64,000 nucleotides of DNA from Calliopum simillimum (lineage: Eukaryota; Arthropoda; Insecta; Diptera; Lauxaniidae). Position 1 is the first letter of the stretch. Each line of letters opens with the position of its first letter. Both the position numbers and the translations under genes were made by a program. Shown piece after piece: positions 1 to 9,421 of this stretch. The stretch covers positions 28,694,392-28,758,391 of the forward strand of contig OX638369.1 of NCBI GenBank assembly GCA_951812925.1, in the 5' to 3' direction. The notes under the pieces were generated by a model. The model did not search any database. It was not told the DNA's origin and saw nothing but the letters and a program-made list of their open reading frames with translations.

Positions 1-180
1 TTTTCGACTTTTTTCACTTCTTTCGAGTTTTTCAACTTTTTTTGACGTCTTCAGAGTTTTTCCACATCTTCAACATTTATTCACTTTTTCAATATTTTTC
101 GAGTTATTCAACAAATTTTGAATTTTTCACTATTTTTCGACTTAATCCATACATTGACTTTTCTGATTTTTTTTCAGATT
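1..180. repeat. Degenerate short-period T-rich repeat
   Basis: The first 180 bases are built from loosely repeated pieces such as TTTTTCGAG and TTTTTCAAC, with spacing of roughly 12 to 20 bases. No open frame of note crosses it. It is cut by the window edge, so its true extent and any parent element are unknown. Confidence 0.5.
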
Positions 181-2335
181 ATTCTGTTTTTGTAAATAAA
201 CCATAATCCAGTAAAGTTAGTGCTTAACTGTTCTGAGAATCACGTTCTTAATTAACAGGACATGAAATAAAATGCAATACAATATATCGCATTTAAAATA
301 ATACGAACTGATGGGCCACTAACATTTCAGCAATTCAAACCAATTTCCCCCTTAAGCGGCTTTAAGTAGTCGATACAACAGAACAAACGAAAACTTCTGC
401 TTGAATAAAAAAATTAACTTTTTTCACAGAACTCTCATTAGAGACCATCATCGTTGATAAGTTTTCAGATTCGAGGGGCATTTTTGCCAGATATCTGGTT
501 AATTTCTGACATTACGAACAATAAGAGAAATATGTCAGTGACTGCAAAAGTCAAAGTACAAATGTTGCATACAAAGTCCACTGTTGTACCAAAACAAATC
601 AAGTAACCACAACAAGGACCAAACTAAGCACACACACACAGGCAAAATACAAATTGTAACTTAAATGAGCAACTTACTCGTAAATATCTAGGGAGCAAGG
701 AAGGGGGGCTTGAAACACACACATAGCAATAGAAGAAAGAAAACTGCATTGAAATGATAGCAATGCGCTCGAAAGTTGAAAGCAGCAACTTTTAAATTAC
801 TTTTTCCTCGTTTATTAATGAAATGACAACCAGTGGGAGTCATCGTCGTCGTCATCGTCATCATTTGCGTTTACTACGTTGTTTCATTTTTCTTTGGCTG
901 CATGCAGCATATTCGCGCATAGGTTTGGTTAAACTTCCACTTTGCATACGCTAATGATTTTTGCATTGCGGAAAAGAACGCGCAAGTACATACTAAAGAT
1001 AGCGCTGGGGTAGGCATCCCTTGCCCACTACTACTCCTTTGTGCTAGTTATCATGCTGTTGCAAAGATATTACCCAAAAGTTTCATAATTTCTGCATCAA
1101 GTTGCAATAATAAATGAAATGAATGTAGCATGTGAGATGGTTAATAGTAGTGGCAAATAGTTGAAAAGGATCTTATTGCATTTGCTTTAACTCGTTAATA
1201 TTGGTGTGGTTTTTTAAGCAAAAACAAAGTGAGAGCTATTGGAGAGTAGCAAATGCTCCAGAGATCTATAGAGAAAGCAATCCCTAGCTTGAGCTATTGT
1301 TTGAGGATGAAACAAATTTTGTAAAATTTTTGGATATATCATTCTTTGTATTTTTAGCAATATATTTTTATCAATGTTTCTGCTTTTACTATCCTTGACC
1401 GTCTTAGGAATGTATTACTTAGTTTTTTCTTGCCCATATAATACCATTCCTCAAAAAGAGTATGAGTACATGTTGTAAATTTGTAAATATTTGCACTGCC
1501 TAAGCAGTCCTTAAGATATCAATAAATTTTCTGATAAATATTCTCAATCCATTCTATGCAAATCTTTGACTAGATTTCCCGTCAAAACAAGTTAAGAGTA
1601 CGCTAAAGCCATTAAATCGCTTAAGCTTAAGCTAAATCCAATAACTTTGTGCTGCTTGCAAGCCGCATGTTACAACAGTCAACATCATCAGCGCATTTTT
1701 AAGTAAACCACGTTTTTAATTACCCGAACAAGTTAAAGATGCCTGCGGTTCGCGGTAGTGCGGTAAGGAAGTTGAGGCTGCTGCTCGCTTACAAGCAGCC
1801 AACCAGATGGTTAAAAGCAAAGCAGTAGAGTTTGCTGCAATAAATGCAGCAGCAACAGTACGTGCAAAGTTTACAGAAAAAACAAAAAAAAAAAAAAAAA
1901 AAAAAATACTCTCTAGTTAAAGTCTTGAAAGAGTAAGCGGCGAGTAGGGTAGATATATGCCAATATGGCAACATGTTAAATATTTAAAAACGTTGCTTAA
2001 TTATGTTGAATATGCGAAAACCACTGCAAAACCATTACAGAAAAACGAGGGTTGTGGTGGTGAAATAACAAAAGAAGTTCTACACTAGCGCAGCAGCACC
2101 AGTATGAACGCGTTTAATTAATGAACTTGCTACAACTTCCAATATAGCAATATACTGTATGTTGCATGCTGCATGTATGCTGCTTTCTTTTGCCAATGTT
2201 GTGCGTAAGTCAGAGCAATACATGCAGCACTTTAAATACGATAAGCAACAGCGTGTTAATGTGAGTTAAGAAAAAAAAGTTCTCATGTTATTAAATAAAA
2301 ATTATGAAAAATTAATGAATGAATGCTTCGGTTGC
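181..2335. other. Non-coding stretch, presumed Fas3 intron
   Basis: No gene is recognised here. There is a GTC/ATC trinucleotide run near 841-866 and a poly-A run near 1885-1906. The stretch lies beyond the splice donor of the Fas3 transmembrane exon on the minus strand, so it is most simply intronic. I saw none of the Fas3 cytoplasmic-tail exons, but short alternative exons would be easy to miss by eye. Confidence 0.5.
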
Positions 2336-2627
2336 GGGGTGGTCCAAAAAGCGGTGTACATATAGCAAAACTGAATTTTCCGTTAAGTCATTTTATATTC
2401 CCTACTAAGCGTTACTCAAAACTATTCAGTACTATTGTATCCAATTCCATATTAAACGTTTTTGGAATGTTGAAAACTCATTGAAAGATTTATCGAAAAT
2501 GGTGTTAAATTTTGAAAAAATTAACAATGAACTTATGATTAATGAACTTATGATTGTCCCTAACATATATTCATTAGACTGGTTCAGAGTTGATAGACAA
2601 AAATTATTATTGTTCGGAATTTCATTT

Positions 2628-2716
2628 ATATTCATATTCATATTCATATTCATATTCATATTCATATTCATATTCATATTCATATTCATATTCATATTCA
2701 TATTCATATTCATATA
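2628..2716. repeat. Hexanucleotide microsatellite (ATTCAT)n
   Basis: About 14 near-perfect copies of the hexamer ATTCAT run without interruption. Because six is a multiple of three, several frames stay open across it on both strands and give spurious Met-Asn or Phe-Ile repeat peptides. These are not genes. Confidence 0.95.
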
Positions 2717-2850
2717 ACATTTCCTAGTGCTTATCCAACTTCTTCAAGTCACTCCAGTGCTTTCAAAACTACATAGACTTGGCAGGTGATTTTCTAGTAC
2801 TTATCAAATCAATGCAGTCGTCGTCCGAAAGTATTGTGGAATTTAGTGTA

Positions 2851-3168
2851 TTGCCTTTGTATCGAAGAGATATATAACCAAGAGACACAAAGAAGCAATG
2901 GAGCAATTTTTTGGAGTTTATATTAGCCAAAGACGGTAGCTTTGACGAATTTAGAAGTTGAACGGTAGTGTAATTCAACCAAAAAACCTGTATACATCTC
3001 TTCTCATACAGAAGCGAAGGGATATAAATAGATTTTATGGTTGAATTACGCTGCTGTTCAACTTCTAAAGTCATCAAAGCTACCGTCTGTGGCTAATACA
3101 AACTCCAACAAATTGCTCCAGTGCTACTTTGCGTATCTTGATTATATATCTCTTCGTTTGTATTGCCT
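2851..3168. repeat. Imperfect inverted repeat, ~130-bp arms
   Basis: The left arm (2851-2980) reads from TTGCCTTTGTATCGAAGAGA to GTGTAATTCAACC. The right arm (3039-3168) reads as its complement, from GGTTGAATTACGCTGCTG to CGTTTGTATTGCC. Both arms translate into similar peptides (…QLLNSSKLPSLAN… on minus, …QLLKSSKLPSVAN… on plus), so the small ORFs there are two faces of one repeat rather than two genes. Arm identity looks like roughly 75-80 percent by eye. Confidence 0.75.
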
Positions 3169-3538
3169 TGTTTCCCCAAGTGGGAACAGACACAGACCTA
3201 TTCAAAGCAACTTACTCCAGAGTTATTCAAACTTTTGAAGTAAAATCATCTTTTTCAGTGCTATTCCAATCTATGAAGGAGTTTTTCAATGCATTTTAAA
3301 CTTTACGAAAGCTATTCAAACTGAAACAATTTATGTGAAGAGAGTATTATGTCAGAAAATTAAAAAAAAAAAAAAAAAAAATTTGGACCACCCCAAAGCT
3401 TCCAGTAAGCGAGTTATGTGGCAGCTCGCTTATGTGGTGTTAAAAAGCTGATGATAATGATAGCAATTTGTATTAACATGCTCTTGGTACAGCGTGAAAA
3501 TGGAAATAAAAAAAATCAAAATTCATATTCCAACTTAC

Positions 3539-3973
3539 CGCCAAAACACCATCTGCCGGTGACTCTAGCAAAAACGATTAATAAAACAATCAGCAGTACC
3601 ACAGCGATAGCCACAACGATACCAACAATAGCGCCAGTTTCTAGACCAGCAGAAGGTGGCGTACTTGATGAGCTGATGCGCACTTGATAGTCAGTAGAAC
3701 CCAAGGCATTGGATGCACGCAATTGATATATCTTGGTCGTGTCTTCCAGCGTGAGGCCACCAATAGCCATGGTAACATTATAGTAATCTTGGCCCAAATA
3801 TTGTGGTTCATAAACAGAGAAACGTTCGTGCTGTGAGCCTTGCGTGACAACAACACCATCAATAGTCCATTCAACTATGGGTGCAGGATTGGCGCGTATG
3901 GTCATATTGACTAAAGCGGTATGACCCAAATAAAGACCATAGACAAGTGCTTCAGTTTGACGTACAGGAGCAT
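3539..3973 (-). CDS. Fas3: Fas3 exon: third Ig domain and transmembrane segment
   Basis: This exon encodes the membrane-proximal Ig domain of Fasciclin 3, a homophilic cell adhesion protein of neurons and epithelial septate junctions, followed by a single transmembrane helix. It opens after an acceptor (TTACAG) at 3974 in phase 1. The Ig domain contains N-glycosylation motifs NMT and NVT and the stretch VEWTIDG. It has no canonical cysteine pair, as I recall for the fly orthologue. A stalk (ISSSSTPPSAG) leads to the hydrophobic segment AIVGIVVAIAVVLLIVLLIV, then RVTGRWCFGG on the cytoplasmic side. The exon ends at a consensus donor (G|GTAAGT) after 3539. Reading through that donor would add only K-L-E-Y-E-F and a stop at 3516. 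The tail exons are not in view. Identification rests on recognising family sequence; no alignment was run. Confidence 0.92.
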
Positions 3974-4037
3974 CTGTAATAAGCGTGGGGGATAGTTAGT
4001 TAAAAACAACTTAAGAAAATACAAATAAACTACTTAC

Positions 4038-4382
4038 AACGCACTAACAATAAATAAGCGGCCTCTTGTGGTGGCACATTTTCACGATCTGTCTGATGAT
4101 GTGACCGACATATCAATTTACGTCCACTATCCTCTGGGCCCAAATGCCATTGTATCTCTTGCACAGTTGTCGATAATGTCATATTACGGTCAGTGGGTGA
4201 GGCAACCACTTCCAATTGACTGACGCGCTTATCAGCGGGATAATCATCAATATACCATGAGATATTTGCAGCTGGGCGTCCATCACGCACAATACAACGT
4301 GCACGAAATTGTGCACCTTCGGGGAAGTAACCTTCACGATCAGCTTTGGTCATCAATTCGATTAGCGGTTGTTGAGGACGCA
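4038..4382 (-). CDS. Fas3: Fas3 exon: second Ig domain
   Basis: This phase 1-1 exon of 345 bases starts after the acceptor CTATAG at 4383 and ends at the donor T|GTAAGT (GT at 4036-4037). It begins with the residues LRPQQPLIEL and encodes an Ig domain with the expected disulphide pair (RARC… and KLICRSHH). It also has N-glycosylation sites in NISW and NMTL, and the conserved run HQTDRENVPPQEAAY. It is separated from the Ig3 exon by a 64-base intron and from the Ig1 exon by a 79-base intron. All three exons have the same phase, as is usual for Ig-domain genes. The translation is open throughout and shows no decay, which fits a gene under selection. Confidence 0.93.
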
Positions 4383-4461
4383 CTATAGCGGAAAATTAAC
4401 ACAAAACGAAATTAAATCTCAATGTAATCTCTCTCATTTGTTCCAACTACACTACACTTAC

Positions 4462-4776
4462 ATGCAACTACCAAATCAATTGCGCCCGATAGCTCTTCAC
4501 CTTCAACGCCCAAACTGCATTTGACTTGTCCATTGTTAGTGGCCTTCACCCGTTCAATGCTCACGCCGCACTGACCCGCCGCCAAACCAGCGCCAAAATA
4601 TGTGAATCCTGGTGTTTTACTCCAGTCAGGCGATAAATTGAGTACCTTCTCACCGGGTATTTCAATTCGACAGTAATTAATGGTACGTCCATAACGACAG
4701 AGGAGTTCCGTTCGATCGCCTTCATTGAGCAGCGCTGTATTTGGTTCGACATTCACTTGCGCCAATGTGAGGGAAT
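4462..4776 (-). CDS. Fas3: Fas3 exon: first Ig domain (mature N-terminus)
   Basis: The exon begins in phase 1 after the acceptor ACATAG (AG at 4777-4778). Its first residues are SLTLAQVNVEPNTALLNEG, the mature N-terminus of Fasciclin 3 just past the signal-peptide cleavage region. The Ig domain carries the cysteines of ELLCRYG and QVKCSLG plus an additional pair near NYCRIEI and GQCGVS, and the recognisable stretch TPGFTYFGAGL. It ends at a donor (T|GTAAGT, GT at 4460-4461) after DLVVA, and splices in frame to the LRPQQP exon. The signal-peptide exon must lie at higher coordinates on this strand. I could not identify it in the window, so the upstream intron probably spans most or all of 4777-64000. 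Confidence 0.94.
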
Positions 4777-5444
4777 CTATGTGGAGAAAGAGAGAGAAAA
4801 GTAGATGTTATGCCAATGATGTCAGATAATTAGTAATTTAAAATAAATTGCTACAAAAGTGACTACTGATAGCGTGTGCTGCACCCGAAAAACAGGAAAA
4901 AATGCAGTTAACTTGAAGCGAGTTAAATTGAAAAAGGAACCACATGGGGATATTCAATTAAAGTTGAAACTTTTGGTGTGCCCCCATTCCATTTGCAGCT
5001 GAACGCACATATGGGAATAGTGTTGCATTATGGTGCTTCATACTTTTGCCATTGGCACAATGTGTGCTTGTCGTGTTGCAGTCAAGAAGAATGACTGCAT
5101 TAAAAACTGATTGAAATTGGCAAATGATTGTGCAAACTGGTCAAAACGGTGCGTGTAATGTTGTTTAAATGGAACATGACTTTTGGGGAAGCAACATTGT
5201 GTGCCATATGTTGCAAATGCTCTCGAATTGCACAAATTAAAAATCAATTGAGGTAAGTGTGTGGGATGTTTTTTTTTGTATAAAAGCAATTGAAAAGCAT
5301 GAAACTTCCTTATTTCACCAAAACCAAATTGAGTGTCGCTGAAATTATAGAAAAAAATATCGGGAATAGTATTTCTCAATAAGAACGATTGTAATGCCAA
5401 GATAAAAACAAAATGTGTGTTGTCCTCAGAAGTGATGCAAAAGA
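4777..5444. other. Start of the Fas3 5' intron, nothing recognised
   Basis: A pyrimidine tract precedes the acceptor at 4777-4778 on the minus strand. Beyond it I see no gene, repeat or RNA. The minus-strand frame at 5038-5400 is open but has no recognisable content. Confidence 0.5.
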
Positions 5445-6870
5445 TGCCGTAGAGGCAAGGAACTCAGACAGCTGAACGATAGTACTTTAAGTACCAAGCT
5501 GACAGCTTGAGCAGGACTAGTCACCCATGGTACCAGAAATAAAGAAATAAATGGAAATATGCTTCTATGGAAGTTAGGACTCCGGTCGATCCTCGTAGTT
5601 TAAAAAAGACAGACTACTACAGTTTTCAGTTAACATATCACAGAGGGACCGCTAGCCTTTTATCGTAGGTCAGTTTTACTACCATACTCCATGTCTATGG
5701 TTAGACTACAAAAACCTTGCTCATTGCGGGTTCTTCATTGTGAAAAAAATTGCATGCCAAATCAACAGCCAAAACGCCACTGGTGTAAAAAAGCAAAACG
5801 TTGCTCAATAGGGGTTCCTTGTCGCGGAGTTTCGCCTAGCAAATGCCACTCGTGCAAGCCACTCAAGATGATTGCAGGTATCAAGCACCGCCAAAGCAGC
5901 AAACACGTCCCATGTGTCGTCATCACCGGATCAAACTCCCATATCATTGGGGCACCTAATTTCATCGTACAAAGAGCAGCAGCACAAGACGTGATTACAG
6001 TCTTCGTCAAAAGTTCCACACGCACAGCTTTCAGTCTCGGCTAGCGTTCTTTTAAACAAAAACTCTCTCAACGATCCATGTCCAGTAATCAGAAAACCAA
6101 GCTGAAGACTGAAAGTCACGTTAAAGTTCCGCTGCATGAACGTAACATCGCGGTCTTTTGCCGAGGTGTCCCAGGCATGTTGCCACTCTCTCAGCAGCAA
6201 CAGGGTAGTCTCCTTTTTCTCTTTGCACCAGTTGTTTAAACAACAGTCCATTCGTTCTCAGCCGGTGGCGGTACACGTTTCATTCTAAGCAGGATGGAGT
6301 GCTTCTTCACCTCTAAATGCAACGGTACGGCTCCAGCCAGCGCCTGGAGGCTTTTGTTGACACCGTTCTGCACACCGGGAGACATGCTGGCAGCATCACA
6401 CGATGATCGATAAGACTAACCTGCAACTGTGGACCTTGTTCACAAGATCCCATCATATTGAAGCTCCAAAAGCAGTACAGGTGACGAACAAGCTAATATA
6501 AATGGCTTTCATCGACAGCCGACTAAGACCCCACTTTGTTTGCAGGACTCTTCTCACAGTCGCTACTATGGTAGTGATTTTCGGCTTCAACAGCTTTATA
6601 TGAGGACGTCACAAATCTGACACCTATGTTTCCGCATTGTATGGTCGGTGGAAGCTGTAGACAGGCGCTGTAGACAGGCGCTGTAGAAAGGCAGCCTCTC
6701 AACAGCATCATCACCGTCTTTTCCGCGGAGACTTTGACGCCAGAGCTGACGCCCGATTACCCTCCATTACCCTGTTGCTTCGACCATCAACTACAAATCA
6801 TATGTGTACACGCTGAGGTGGCATTCTGTTTGAAGTCTCTGCAACAGCCCTTCTGAATAGGTATTGGAGA
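5445..6870 (-). pseudogene. Decayed R1/LOA-like LINE fragment
   Basis: Two separated minus-strand frames look like parts of one non-LTR retrotransposon. Near 6523-6760 the residues VSAEKTVMMLLRGCLSTA, PPTIQCG and VRFVTS resemble the segment after the reverse-transcriptase active site in R1/LOA-type elements. Near 5931-6251 the pattern W-Q-H-A-W-D-T-S, then LITGHGSLREFL, then a Cys-rich end (CACGTFDEDCNHVLCCC) resembles the C-terminal tether and zinc-binding end of the same clades. Frames shift between the pieces and stop codons intervene. The 5' part, including the YxDD motif, is not seen. Clade assignment is tentative; boundaries are approximate. Confidence 0.6.
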
Positions 6871-6879
6871 AGTTTAAAG

Positions 6880-7489
6880 CACACTCAGATTTGGTTTAAG
6901 TATAAAGTAATTCCATGCTTAAATTTGACTTGAGCCTCTCGGATTTCGCTGAAATTTTGCTATTTTTTTTGGAATCTTAGAGCGGTGGTAAAAATACCCA
7001 AATTGGTCGATATTGCTTAACGAAACTGTCCGTAACTAGAAGATTTCTAAACGTATTTTCATGATCTGATATATTCAAGAAAGTTCTGAAATGTTTACAA
7101 AATATCGTCGGGTTAAAACTACAACTAGACATTTAAATTTTTCATGTTTTGAGAAAAAGCGTTTTAAGTTTTTTGAAATTCGTTTTTTATATGGGATTTT
7201 GCTGTTTGCTGCTTTTTATTCTTTATATAAAATTGGATGCGGACTACATTTCAAAAAACCGACTACACTAAGGTATATGCCGTTTTTTCCTCATGTCTCT
7301 GTATACTTAACTTAAAACATCAATATATGTAGTATATGTCTAGTTGTAGTTTCAACCCGATGATATGTTTCCCGCTTTTCGTCAAAAAGCATGATTTGTA
7401 ATGCTTTTTTTTCGGAATTAGATTACGGAAAGAGCTCCATGGCCTACTTTTGAGATCTTAATAAGCAAAGAAGATAAAATTAATTTTTA
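6880..7489. repeat. Old AT-rich repeat with inverted arms
   Basis: The segment at about 7100-7136 (ATCGTCGGGTTAAAACTACA and onward) is repeated in reverse complement at about 7329-7366. A similar phrase to 7005-7085 (cell of 'GTCGATATTGCTTAACG… AACTAGAAGATTTCT') recurs in looser form at about 8487-8575, on the other side of the mariner. I read this as an old dispersed repeat close to, or surrounding, the mariner insertion. The open frame at 7091-7315 lies across it and has no recognisable product. Confidence 0.4.
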
Positions 7490-7491
7490 TA

Positions 7492-8414
7492 CTAGGTGTA
7501 CAAATATGAAACCGGTAATTTTTATTTAAAAAAAACACGTGTATTTTGCGAAAATGGTTCCAAATTTAATCTTCAAAGTAATTCCCCTCGCTAGCTATAC
7601 ATCTTTCCCATCTTTCAGGCAATTTATGGATTCCTCGCCAAAAGAATTTTTCGTTTTTTGAGGCTACCCATTCATCGAGCCATTTTTGCACTTCCTCGTA
7701 AGAATTGAAGTGCGAATCGTTGATTGCGTGTCCCATCGATGAAAACAAATAGTAATCGGACGGCGCCAAGTCCGGTGAGTACGGCGGGTGGGCAGGGGCT
7801 CCCAGTTGTACGATTGTACCAAGTTTTTATTGACCGCTGCTCGATGTGACGATGCGTTGTCATCTTGGAATACAATTTTGTCATGGCGAAGTTGAAATTC
7901 GGGCCTCTTCTGACGTATAGCACGGTTCAAAGCGATCAATTGTTGATGGTAGCGTGCACCAGTAACTGTTTCACCTGGTTTTAGTAGCTCATACCAAATA
8001 ACATCACGCTGATCCCAGAAAATACACAGCATTGTCTTTCGGCCGAAGCGATTTGGTCTTGGCGTTGATTTGGGTCGTTGGCCGGGGCTCAAATATGATT
8101 TTTTTCGTTTGGGATTGTTGAAATAAATCCACTTTTCATCGCCAGTGATAATTCGATGGAGAAAACCTTTTCTGTTTTTTAAATAGAAACAGAAAATCAA
8201 TGCTTCCCGCAAATGAGAGTTTTCAGGCACAAAATTCGACATCTTTACGAGCGGAAAAAATGCGTTGTTGTATGAAACTTGACAAATTGTGAACTGAATA
8301 TTGTTGACAGATGACAGAATGAACAATTAAGACATTTGGTACGGTTCGGAAGCTCATACATATACGGCTATCGACCGCTAGATGTTATTACCGGTTTCAT
8401 ATTTGTACACCTAG
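7492..8414 (-). mobile_element. Internally deleted mariner element (923 bp)
   Basis: Perfect 28-bp inverted repeats (CTAGGTGTACAAATATGAAA and on) occupy 7492-7519 and 8387-8414, each flanked by the TA target duplication (7490-7491, 8415-8416). The element encodes a mariner transposase remnant on the minus strand. A full-length mariner is about 1.3 kb, so roughly 370 bp is missing. The loss falls inside the coding region and removes most of the N-terminal DNA-binding domain. With intact ends it could be a substrate for a transposase supplied elsewhere. The retained sequence suggests the mellifera-type mariners, from memory of motif wording only. Confidence 0.95.
7566..8242 (-). pseudogene. Mariner transposase, deleted and frameshifted
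   Basis: The start MSNFVPENSHLREAL is at 8242. After about 24 residues the frame jumps directly to KGFLHRIITGDEKW, so roughly 120 residues of the helix-turn-helix region are absent. The first catalytic Asp (TGDEKW) is encoded at 8138-8140 and the second (FQDDNAS) at 7859-7861. The third lies in APSDYYLF at 7755-7757, in a different frame. A one-base loss in the C-run near 7785-7797 explains the shift; adding one base to the 104-nt interval gives the 34-residue spacing of the DD34D triad. The tail continues through WLDEWVASKNEKFF and ends at 7566. It cannot make an active transposase as it stands. Confidence 0.93.
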
Positions 8415-8416
8415 TA

Positions 8417-8684
8417 CAAATTCAAAATGAAGATGGTATCTCTTACGATATAAGAGTTAAGATTTTTTTTAACATTTCGAAACATGATGTCGACTAATAA
8501 AGCTTCACAAAATTGTTCATAACTTGGAGATTTCTCACCTGTTTTTCATGTTTTGACCTATTTTGCAAAGACAGTAAATCAAGCTATAAGAAACAATTAC
8601 TGTTTTTATTAAAAATATTTTGAGTCATAGAAGATAAAACTACCGCCCATAGAAAACTAAAGTCATCTTAACAGATAACAAATG
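8417..8684. repeat. Old repeat sequence between mariner and BEL
   Basis: This AT-rich stretch has phrases resembling 6960-7100 (for example ATAACTTGGAGATTTCT beside GTAACTAGAAGATTTCT). It is probably part of the same old repeat. No coding content is seen. It ends at the BEL target site (ATTC at 8685-8688). Confidence 0.35.
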
Positions 8685-8688
8685 ATTC

Positions 8689-9010
8689 TGTTTATGAAAA
8701 ATATTAAGTTTTATCCTAAGTTTATTTGACTAGAATTTGAATTCTTTAATTTTGAAAATTTTGCTATTTAATAATTTAGTTTACACCGCCACTGGTTGTT
8801 TTTTCTACTATTTAAAGAACCGTAAAATCATTCGAGTAATTCTTCTTTCTATTTTGCTTTTCACCTAACTGTTAAATCATACGATTCTAATACTCTCAGT
8901 GGCGCATAGCAATGTAACATTTTAAGCTAGTCATAAGAAATTTGACAAAAATAAATTAGTCTGTTATGAAACGTTAAACTCAACGCAACTACTTAGTTTG
9001 TTCTTAGACA
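8689..9010 (+). repeat. BEL 5' LTR
   Basis: The 322-base LTR starts TGTTTATGAAAAATATTAAG and ends TTCTTAGACA. Line-by-line comparison with the 3' copy at 14749-15070 shows no difference. By family knowledge the LTR holds the promoter and polyadenylation signals. I see no canonical TATA box, but there is an ATAAAT-type A/T motif near 8950. Confidence 0.97.
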
Positions 9011-9014
9011 TTTT

Positions 9015-9034
9015 TTGGTGACCCCGACGTGATC
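9015..9034 (+). other. Candidate primer binding site of BEL
   Basis: Four bases after the 5' LTR the sequence reads TTGGTGACCCCGACGTGATC. It starts with TGG, the complement of a tRNA CCA end, at the place where minus-strand synthesis is primed. I do not assign the tRNA; comparing this string with the 3' ends of fly tRNAs would decide it. Confidence 0.6.
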
Positions 9035-9298
9035 GTTGTCGCGTTAAAGAGAGTTAAATTTTATTTTCTATTACCGCGCTTAATAGTAAAAAACAAAAAC
9101 AAAATTGTGTGTTTTAATTGTGGCTGCTTATTACTGCGCATAATAAAAAAAAAAAAACATTGTGTATATATATATTGTTGTTGCGTTGAAAACATACATA
9201 CGAGCATAACTGTTTGCAAATTCTTTTGCCCAGCTGCATAAAGCTTCACATACAACTTGTGAAAAAACAAAAAAAACTAAAATAGTGTTTTAACTATC

Positions 9299-9379
9299 GA
9301 AGTGCTCCTCAACTGGATTTTGTTAAAAAAAATAAAAAAAAGTTTTTTTACTGTTGAAGTGCTCCTCAACTGGATTTTA
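9299..9379 (+). repeat. Direct repeat in the BEL untranslated leader
   Basis: The phrase GAAGTGCTCCTCAACTGGAT occurs at 9299 and again at 9356, a 57-base period, within an A/T-rich leader. It lies between the LTR and the ORF. It may be a packaging or regulatory element, or simply replication slippage. Confidence 0.7.
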
Positions 9380-9421
9380 TTATAAAAATTAAAGTGTGTA
9401 AAAAAACTTCCTAAGTAAATT

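Larger units (their letters stand above)
2336..3394. mobile_element. Putative TIR/hairpin element with internal microsatellite
   Basis: The two ends carry a 13-bp inverted match, GGGGTGGTCCAAA at 2336-2348 and its complement at 3382-3394. Inside lies a microsatellite (2628-2716) and an imperfect inverted repeat with arms of about 130 bases (2851-2980 and 3039-3168) around a 59-base spacer. A 20-base A run abuts the right end. No transposase is encoded. No clear target duplication is seen, so the boundaries are inferred. The terminal motif resembles that of the larger foldback element at 47781-49630 (GAGTGGTCCAAA), which suggests related ends. Confidence 0.45.

Noticed and set aside
2432..2717. 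Open frames on both strands giving Met-Asn or Phe-Ile repeats
   Set aside because: They are produced by the ATTCAT microsatellite, whose period keeps frames open. No start context or protein family supports them.
5691..6044. 117-codon plus-strand frame with many Cys and Lys
   Set aside because: It overlaps the minus-strand LINE relic, whose Cys-rich end explains the composition. No plus-strand family is recognised.
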